Assembly: GCA_900551195.1 (NCBI GenBank) | Contig: URVD01000051.1 | Location: 1 to 9,666 of the forward strand | Direction of reading: 5' to 3' | Length of the DNA stretch: 9,666 nt | Source: an uncultured Collinsella sp. | GTDB lineage: Bacteria; Actinomycetota; Coriobacteriia; Coriobacteriales; Coriobacteriaceae | Shown: positions 5,707-9,666 of the stretch, piece by piece | Numbering within the stretch: position 1 is the stretch's first letter | How the letters are laid out: each line of letters begins with the position of its first letter | Program-made: the position numbers and the translations under genes | Notes under the pieces: generated by a model | What the model was told of the DNA's origin: nothing | The model's database searches: none | What the model saw: the letters and a program-made list of their open reading frames with translations, nothing else

Positions 5707-6729
5707 ATGGCCGACGAACACGAGACCGAAAGCAAGGCATGGGCGATTGAGGCCGCTGCGGCAGAGGCGGCGTCGCGTGCCGCCGAGGAGGTGCATCGTC
5801 CTCCGGTGGTGCCGATGGAGCGCGTGGTCGGTCGCGAGGATATCGAACGTGGCGAGCGCGCCGGCCGCAAGCGCAGCCAGGAGCCAGGCTTTCCGCGCTT
5901 TTTTGCCGAGCTCAATCTGGGCCTGATTCTCACGGCGTTCGCCATCGTGGCCTTTAAAACCCCCAATCACTTTGCCTTCGGCGGCACCTCGGGCGTGTCG
6001 GTCATTCTTTCCACGCTGTTCCCGACCCTGCCCGTCGGCGTCTTTATGTGGATTATCAACGCGGTCCTGGTCGTTCTGGGCTTTATCTTTTTGGAGCGCA
6101 AGGCGATTCTGTGGAGCGTCTTTGCCTCGTTTGCGCTTTCGGCCTACGTCTCGCTGTTTGAGCTCTTCATTCCGACCGATGTCTCTCTGACGGGTGATAT
6201 GTGGCTCGACCTGTGCTTTGCCGTCATCTTGCCGGCGCTCGGCAGCGCTATTGTCTTTGACATCGGCGCCTCGACGGGTGGCACGGACATTCTTGCCATG
6301 ATCCTCAAACGCCGCACCACGCTCGAGATTGGCCGCGCGCTGCTGCTGGTCGATATCGGCATCGTGACCATCGCGGCTTTCCTGTATGGCCCGCGCGTCG
6401 GCCTGTACTGCGTGCTTGGCCTGTTTGCCAAGACGCTCGTGGTCGATAAGGCTATCGAGAGCATCCACCTGCGCAAGGTCTGTACGATCATTTGCACCGA
6501 ACCGCGAAAAGTCGAGGAGTTTATTGTCAAGCATCTCAACCGCACGGCAACGATCAGCCGTGGCTACGGCGCCTTCTCGGGCAAGTGCGTCACGGTGATT
6601 ATGAGCGTGCTGAGCCGTCGCGAGGCAGTGCAACTGCGCCGCTATACCCGCGAGATTGACCCTGGCGCCTTCATCACCATCGTCGATAGCTCCGAGATCG
6701 TGGGCAAAGGCTTCCGCGGCACGAACTAG
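5707..6729 (+). CDS. YitT family membrane protein with C-terminal DUF2179 domain
   Basis: A 340-residue protein. After a charged, Ala/Glu/Arg-rich N-terminus (1-65) come the YitT membrane domain (about 66-250), with NHFAFGGTSGVSVIL (87-101), IGASTGGTDILAMILKRR (186-203) and LGLFAKTLVVD, and then a DUF2179 domain (about 256-333), with VCTIICTEPRKVEEFI, RGYGAFSGK (285-293) and ITIVDSSEIVGKGF. This order is the standard YitT/YpjC/YqfU layout. The transported substrate, if any, is unknown. Typical family members are about 280-290 residues, and the N-terminal extension explains the difference. The ATG at 5707 has GAGGGG at 5693-5698 with an 8-base gap. It appears monocistronic between the terminator at 5553-5594 and a 150-base gap before the next gene. 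Family assignment is firm; physiological role open. Confidence 0.93.
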   Translation: MADEHETESKAWAIEAAAAEAASRAAEEVHRPPVVPMERVVGREDIERGERAGRKRSQEPGFPRFFAELNLGLILTAFAIVAFKTPNHFAFGGTSGVSVILSTLFPTLPVGVFMWIINAVLVVLGFIFLERKAILWSVFASFALSAYVSLFELFIPTDVSLTGDMWLDLCFAVILPALGSAIVFDIGASTGGTDILAMILKRRTTLEIGRALLLVDIGIVTIAAFLYGPRVGLYCVLGLFAKTLVVDKAIESIHLRKVCTIICTEPRKVEEFIVKHLNRTATISRGYGAFSGKCVTVIMSVLSRREAVQLRRYTREIDPGAFITIVDSSEIVGKGFRGTN

Positions 6730-6864
6730 CGCGGACGCACCCTTCGAATCATTGAATAAGGCCGCCTACGTTGCAAATCGGCCATCTTGGAGTATTTGTC
6801 CCCACATTGGGCGATAATGTTGCCAAAGACATCGTTTGCGATCCAGGTGATTCGCTCTAGATAC

Positions 6865-6870
6865 GAAGGG
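6865..6870 (+). promoter_or_regulatory. Ribosome binding site fixing the zinc-ribbon protein start at ATG 6880
   Basis: GAAGGG sits nine bases before ATG 6880 but directly abuts an in-frame ATG at 6871, which is therefore too close. The frame is open further upstream to a TTG at 6787, but that stretch has no recognisable protein features. Starting at 6880 also gives the MFC-x2-CG beginning shared with the paralogous product at 8440. Confidence 0.65.
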
Positions 6871-6879
6871 ATGATTTCG

Positions 6880-8244
6880 ATGTTCTGTTCGCAGTGTGGC
6901 GCCCCCATGGGCGATAACGACAAGTTCTGTGGCGCGTGTGGCGCTCCTAATACCGGTGCTGCAACCTCTGCTCCTCAGGGGCAGTCTCAGCCTCAGCAGT
7001 TTGTTCCTCAGCCTAACGTGAACGTGCCCAAGGGCTGTGTAGCTCAGGCGTTTGAAGACATGACCAAGACGCCGGGCGTGCTGCAGCGCGTGTGCCAGAT
7101 TGCCTTTTTGCCGGCGCTCATCTGTGTCGTGTCGGTGCTCGTGCTCTTCATTCCCGTTATCGGCGGTATCGCGGCTGCCTTCGGCTTTTTGGCTGCCTGT
7201 GTGGCAAGCGCGTGCGGTTCTGGCTTTGGCATCGAATGGGGTCGCGATCTGTCGCTCAAGGTCGATGACGGCATGGATCGTCCGTTGATGCGTTCCACGT
7301 CGTTTGGCCTTGGCGTCTTTTCGGGCGTTATTTCGAGCGTGCTCAAGGTTATCGCGGCTATTCCCGTTATTGGTGTAGCGCTTTCGCTGGTGGAGAGCGT
7401 GGTAATTGGTGCCGCGGGTGCGTACTCTTATTACGGCTCCTATGCGCTTGAGGCCGCTCTATTTGGCTCGCTGGGCCTGTTTGTTCTGGCTATGATTGCC
7501 ACGGCGGTCCTGGGTGTCTTCTTTACTATGTTCGCCGACATCGCCGTGATGCACTTTGCGGTGACCGGTCGCGTCGAGAGCGCGTTTTCGCTCGATAAGG
7601 TCTGGGCGGCCTTTAAGAACAATAAGACCAAGCTGTTCTGCGCATCGTTCCTTCCCGAGTTTTTGACGGGTCTGGTCGCCAACGTTATCACATGGATCCT
7701 GACGCTCGTCTTTGGCACCATTGCCTCTGTCGGTATGTATAGCTACTACTACCGTCCTTCGGCTATTGAGGCGCTTGTTACCGGCGGTGGCATTACGCTC
7801 GTATTGTTCTTGGTGCTGACGGCGTTTGTCACGGTATTCCTTACGGTCTTTGGCAACATGCTCAAGCATCGTGCCGTTGGCTATTGGGTGGCGCGCTACG
7901 CAAGCGAGTGGGCCGACGAGGACAAGGACGACGTCCTGACCTTTGTGCTGCCGTTTGAGAAGAAGTCTGCTCCTTCGGGTTACAGCGCTCCGGATGCTTC
8001 GCCGGCACCTGCGCCCGAGCCCGAGCCCGCGCCCGAGTCTGCGCCTGAGCCTGCACCCGAGCCGGCGCCTGTGCCTGAGCCGGCACCCGCACCTGCGCCT
8101 GCAACGTCGCCCGCACCGACGTCTGCCCCGGCACCGGCCCCCGCGCCCGAGGCGACGCCTGCAGAACCCGATTGGAATGCCGTTGCCACGCCGGCGGATG
8201 AGCCGGGCGATAATCCTGCTGCCGAAAACAATCAAACCGAATAG
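6880..8244 (+). CDS. Zinc-ribbon polytopic membrane protein, DUF4013-like, with Pro/Ala/Glu-rich tail
   Basis: A 454-residue protein in four parts. Residues 1-21 are a zinc ribbon with Cys3, Cys6, Cys17 and Cys20. Residues 22-50 are a Gln/Pro linker. Residues about 54-335 hold some six hydrophobic segments (near 73-112, 143-180, 195-227, 262-285 and 302-326). Residues 363-430 are an almost pure Pro/Ala/Glu/Ser repeat ending in a short acidic tail. The membrane part, with a V-x-A-F-K-N-N-K region at 241-250 between helices, recalls DUF4013 proteins, many of which carry an N-terminal zinc ribbon; this family call is moderate. The ribbon faces the cytoplasm if the metal site forms there. Function unknown; a sensing or scaffolding role in the membrane is speculation. 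The following gene shares the ribbon and compositional style but not the membrane domain. It ends at a clear terminator (8252-8287), so it is probably its own unit. Confidence 0.82.
   Translation: MFCSQCGAPMGDNDKFCGACGAPNTGAATSAPQGQSQPQQFVPQPNVNVPKGCVAQAFEDMTKTPGVLQRVCQIAFLPALICVVSVLVLFIPVIGGIAAAFGFLAACVASACGSGFGIEWGRDLSLKVDDGMDRPLMRSTSFGLGVFSGVISSVLKVIAAIPVIGVALSLVESVVIGAAGAYSYYGSYALEAALFGSLGLFVLAMIATAVLGVFFTMFADIAVMHFAVTGRVESAFSLDKVWAAFKNNKTKLFCASFLPEFLTGLVANVITWILTLVFGTIASVGMYSYYYRPSAIEALVTGGGITLVLFLVLTAFVTVFLTVFGNMLKHRAVGYWVARYASEWADEDKDDVLTFVLPFEKKSAPSGYSAPDASPAPAPEPEPAPESAPEPAPEPAPVPEPAPAPAPATSPAPTSAPAPAPAPEATPAEPDWNAVATPADEPGDNPAAENNQTE
7966..8170 (+). repeat. Pro-Ala/Pro-Glu codon repeat encoding the C-terminal tail
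   Basis: This is a low-complexity stretch inside the zinc-ribbon/DUF4013-like gene made of tandem units such as GCACCCGAGCCC and GCGCCTGAGCCT, coding for PAPEPEPAPESAPEP and similar. Synonymous codons vary between units (CCC, CCT, CCG; GCA, GCG, GCC), so the peptide repeat is conserved better than the DNA. That argues for selection on the protein and against very recent slippage. Length variation between strains is likely. Confidence 0.8.
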
Positions 8245-8251
8245 TCGGTCG

Positions 8252-8287
8252 AGGCGCCCTGGGCAACTGAGCCCGGGGTGCCTTTTT
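8252..8287 (+). terminator. Rho-independent terminator after the DUF4013-like gene
   Basis: AGGCGCCCTGGGC (8252-8264) pairs with GCCCGGGGTGCCT (8271-8283): 13 pairs, two of them G-U, around the loop AACTGA. TTTTT at 8283-8287 follows. It begins eight bases after the stop codon and separates the two zinc-ribbon genes transcriptionally. Confidence 0.88.
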
Positions 8288-8331
8288 CTACTGTGAAAGC
8301 AAGACAATACCTGGGAAAACGGTTGCAGATA

Positions 8332-8346
8332 AATTTCTCGGAAATT
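8332..8346. promoter_or_regulatory. Inverted repeat, possible operator
   Basis: AATTTC (8332-8337) and GAAATT (8341-8346) form a perfect 6-bp dyad with a 3-base spacer, in the non-coding gap before the DUF4234 gene and near a TTGCAG hexamer (8323-8328). It could bind a dimeric regulator; this is an inference from symmetry and position only. Confidence 0.35.
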
Positions 8347-8352
8347 GGTCAA

Positions 8353-8364
8353 TGTTGCGCAACA
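8353..8364. promoter_or_regulatory. 12-bp perfect palindrome, possible operator
   Basis: TGTTGCGCAACA is a perfect uninterrupted palindrome 75 bases upstream of the DUF4234 start. With no loop bases it is better suited as a protein-binding site on DNA than as an RNA hairpin. No known regulator is assigned to it. Confidence 0.4.
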
Positions 8365-8405
8365 ACGTCGCGGCTATTGTTGAGAACATAGACGTGTAAG
8401 GTTTG

Positions 8406-8422
8406 AAGGCGTGCGACGCCTT
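8406..8422 (+). promoter_or_regulatory. Leader hairpin just before the DUF4234 ribosome site
   Basis: AAGGCG (8406-8411) pairs with CGCCTT (8417-8422) around the loop TGCGA and ends four bases before AAAGGAG (8427-8433). It would sit at the 5' edge of the ribosome landing zone without covering it, and may stabilise the mRNA or mildly modulate translation. Confidence 0.35.
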
Positions 8423-8439
8423 AGGAAAAGGAGAAGCTT

Positions 8440-9117
8440 ATGTTCTGTCCCACTTGTGGTTCTCCCATTTCGGATGATGCCAAATTCTGCCCTGTTTGCG
8501 GTTCTGCCATCGGTGCCGCTCCCACCGCTCCGGCCCCTCAGCCCGCGCCGCAGCCTGCGCCTCAGCCCCAGCCTGCTCCGCAGCCCACGCAGATTCAGCC
8601 CACTCCGGTTCAGGCAGTTCAGCCCCAGCCTCAGCAGCAGTACACCGGGCAGCAGCAGTACGCCGGCCAGCAGCAGTATGCTCAGCAGCCTGCACCTGCC
8701 CCGATGGGCTATGCTCCGATTAAGACCGACCGTGGCGTGATCGGCTGGCTCCTGCTTTCCATCGTGACCTGCGGCATCTATTCGTATTACTTCCTCTATT
8801 GCCTTGCCCGCGACATCAATGTCATGTGCCAGGATGACGGCGATTCCACGCCGGGTCTGGCAGCATTCATCTTGCTGTCGTTCGTGACCTGCGGCTTCTA
8901 CGGACTCTACTGGTACTACAAGATCGGTAACCGCCTGCAGGCTAATGCCCCTCGCTATGGCCTGATGTTCCAGGAGAACGGTACTACCGTTCTTATGTGG
9001 CAGATTGTCGGCGCGCTGCTGTGCGGCCTTGGCCCCATCTTTGCCATGAACATCATCATCAAGAACACCAATGCCATGGCAACGGCTTACAACATCCGTC
9101 TTGGCGCTCGTGCCTAA
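8440..9117 (+). CDS. Zinc-ribbon DUF4234 membrane protein with Pro/Gln-rich linker
   Basis: A 225-residue protein. Residues 1-21 form a zinc ribbon (Cys3, Cys6, Cys17, Cys20) closely similar to the one in the preceding gene product. Residues 25-90 are a disordered linker of PAPQP units followed by three QQQY units (QQQYTG, QQQYAG, QQQYAQ, 66-82). Residues about 97-217 form the DUF4234 membrane domain, with a visible internal duplication: LLSIVTCGIYSYY (105-117) and LLSFVTCGFYGLY (145-157), each followed by a charged amphipathic stretch, then a third hydrophobic segment near 184-206. DUF4234 has no established function. A strong ribosome site (AAAGGAG, 6-base gap) supports the ATG at 8440. The DUF2752 gene follows 13 bases after the stop, so the two are probably co-transcribed. 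Transcription likely starts in the palindrome-rich gap at 8288-8439. Confidence 0.9.
   Translation: MFCPTCGSPISDDAKFCPVCGSAIGAAPTAPAPQPAPQPAPQPQPAPQPTQIQPTPVQAVQPQPQQQYTGQQQYAGQQQYAQQPAPAPMGYAPIKTDRGVIGWLLLSIVTCGIYSYYFLYCLARDINVMCQDDGDSTPGLAAFILLSFVTCGFYGLYWYYKIGNRLQANAPRYGLMFQENGTTVLMWQIVGALLCGLGPIFAMNIIIKNTNAMATAYNIRLGARA
8530..8696 (+). repeat. CAGCCC/CAGCAG codon repeat encoding the Pro/Gln linker
   Basis: Low-complexity DNA inside the DUF4234 gene: CAGCCCGCGCCG-type units coding QPAP, then three near-identical CAGCAGTA-centred units coding QQQY followed by TG, AG or AQ. The QQQY units are similar enough at DNA level to suggest recent tandem duplication. Confidence 0.7.
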
Positions 9118-9130
9118 CAATAAAGGCGGC

Positions 9131-9607
9131 GTGAACAGCTCCCAGGGACATAAGGGCGCGGCGGAGCTCATTCGCCGCGCCCTTTCTTGCATCGGCGCGC
9201 TCTTTGTCGCCTGGCTCGCACTCTACCTGCTCGATATCGGCTGCGTGTTTCGCCTGATGACGGGCATTCCCTGTCCGGGATGCGGCATGACAAGGGCCTG
9301 GCTGGCAGCACTGCGCCTCGGTTTTGCGGCTGCCTTTGCCTACCATCCGCTGTTTTGGGTGGTGCCGATTGCGTTTGCGCTCGCGTTCGTGCGCGAGGAG
9401 GCGGTATCGAGCAAGCTAAAGCGTGGCATCGACATTGCGGTTATTGTTCTGTGTGTGCTGGTCGTTGCCGTATGGATCGTGCGCCTTATCAACCCGGCAG
9501 ACGCGGGCCTGCTCCTTGGTGGTCACGTTCCCACCGGAGTTCCCACCGATATCATCCACCTCGAAACCCCACGCTGGCTCACCATCCTTCGCTCTTACCT
9601 GTCGTGA
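9131..9607 (+). CDS. DUF2752 domain membrane protein
   Basis: A 158-residue protein with a hydrophobic helix (about 17-37), the DUF2752 hallmark IPCPGCGMTRAW (46-57; Cys48 and Cys51 in CPGCG followed by MTR), a second hydrophobic region carrying YHPLFWVVP (71-79), and a third helix (about 100-120). DUF2752 proteins are small membrane proteins of unknown function; the C-P-x-C-G-x-T-R motif looks like a metal- or thiol-reactive site near the membrane surface. The GTG at 9131 is chosen because AAAGGCGG lies just upstream and it avoids overlap with the preceding gene. In-frame alternatives are GTG 9110 (8-base overlap, possible coupling) and ATG 9071 (47-base overlap); start confidence is moderate. 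It is probably in an operon with the DUF4234 gene. The 59 bases after the stop show no terminator and no further gene. Confidence 0.85.
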   Translation: MNSSQGHKGAAELIRRALSCIGALFVAWLALYLLDIGCVFRLMTGIPCPGCGMTRAWLAALRLGFAAAFAYHPLFWVVPIAFALAFVREEAVSSKLKRGIDIAVIVLCVLVVAVWIVRLINPADAGLLLGGHVPTGVPTDIIHLETPRWLTILRSYLS

Positions 9608-9666
9608 CGGAGGACGCGCTAGAAAAGCATCGACACATAAGCGGGGGGCGAACGTTGAGATAACGT

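Noticed and set aside
5662..6633. 323-codon open frame on the - strand opposite the YitT gene
   Set aside because: The product is a charged, Arg/Asp/Gln-rich peptide with no domain, fully antisense to a confidently identified gene.
6760..6785. GGCCG...CGGCC stem after the YitT gene as a terminator
   Set aside because: Only five pairs, a 14-base loop and no T-run.
6787..6818. Possible promoter before the DUF4013-like gene (TTGGAG ... GATAAT)
   Set aside because: The -10 matches at five of six positions, but the 20-base gap to a poor -35 makes it unconvincing.
7459..8352. 297-codon open frame on the - strand, Arg/Gly-rich
   Set aside because: The Arg/Gly repeat is the antisense of the Pro/Ala codon repeat, and it also runs through the terminator at 8252-8287.
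9187..9663. 158-codon open frame in another + frame over the DUF2752 gene
   Set aside because: It is a shadow of the DUF2752 gene, which carries the recognisable CPGCG-MTR motif; this frame has no domain.
9608..9666. Terminal 59 bases
   Set aside because: No start with a ribosome site leading into a coding frame, no hairpin and no repeat could be supported before the window ends.

Overview
The window is high-GC bacterial DNA (about 60 percent by eye) packed with genes on the + strand. Gene content, codon style and short intergenic repeats built around a GGGGACAGG-type core suggest a Coriobacteriia actinobacterium, most likely Collinsella or a close relative. This assignment is from memory of such genomes; no search was run. 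No tRNA, rRNA, CRISPR array, insertion sequence or transposase gene was seen.

Layout, left to right. (1) The 3' part of lgt (lipoprotein diacylglyceryl transferase; window edge to 562). (2) A 727-residue polytopic membrane protein of the DUF6020 / GT-C-like type (698-2881). (3) yebC (3049-3855), with a strong terminator behind it (3925-3966). (4) A compact envelope-stress operon, amaP - DUF2273 - asp23 (4021-5502), with coupled or tight junctions and a GC-rich terminator at 5553-5594. (5) A YitT-family transporter-like protein with a C-terminal DUF2179 domain and a long charged N-terminus (5707-6729). (6) Two adjacent genes whose products begin with almost the same C-x2-C...C-x2-C zinc ribbon but continue into different membrane domains: a DUF4013-like one (6880-8244) and a DUF4234 one (8440-9117). 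The second is followed 13 bases later by a DUF2752 membrane protein (9131-9607).

Most genes concern the cell envelope: lipoprotein maturation, a possible sugar or lipid-linked transferase, the Asp23 membrane-anchored stress module, and zinc-ribbon membrane proteins of unknown role. The AmaP-DUF2273-Asp23 trio is a recognised functional unit: AmaP anchors Asp23 to the membrane, and DUF2273 is a small membrane partner.

The most unusual feature is a family of short hairpin repeats. Three begin at, or directly after, the TAA stop codon of the preceding gene (lgt, the DUF6020 gene, asp23), each reading TAACC at the junction. A fourth lies inverted upstream of the DUF6020 gene. The fourth and the asp23-linked copy share 24 identical bases on opposite strands, and the two copies in the lgt-DUF6020 gap have complementary loops. 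No obvious new multi-gene defence or mobile system is visible. The zinc-ribbon / DUF4013 / DUF4234 / DUF2752 cluster is the best candidate for an undescribed functional unit.
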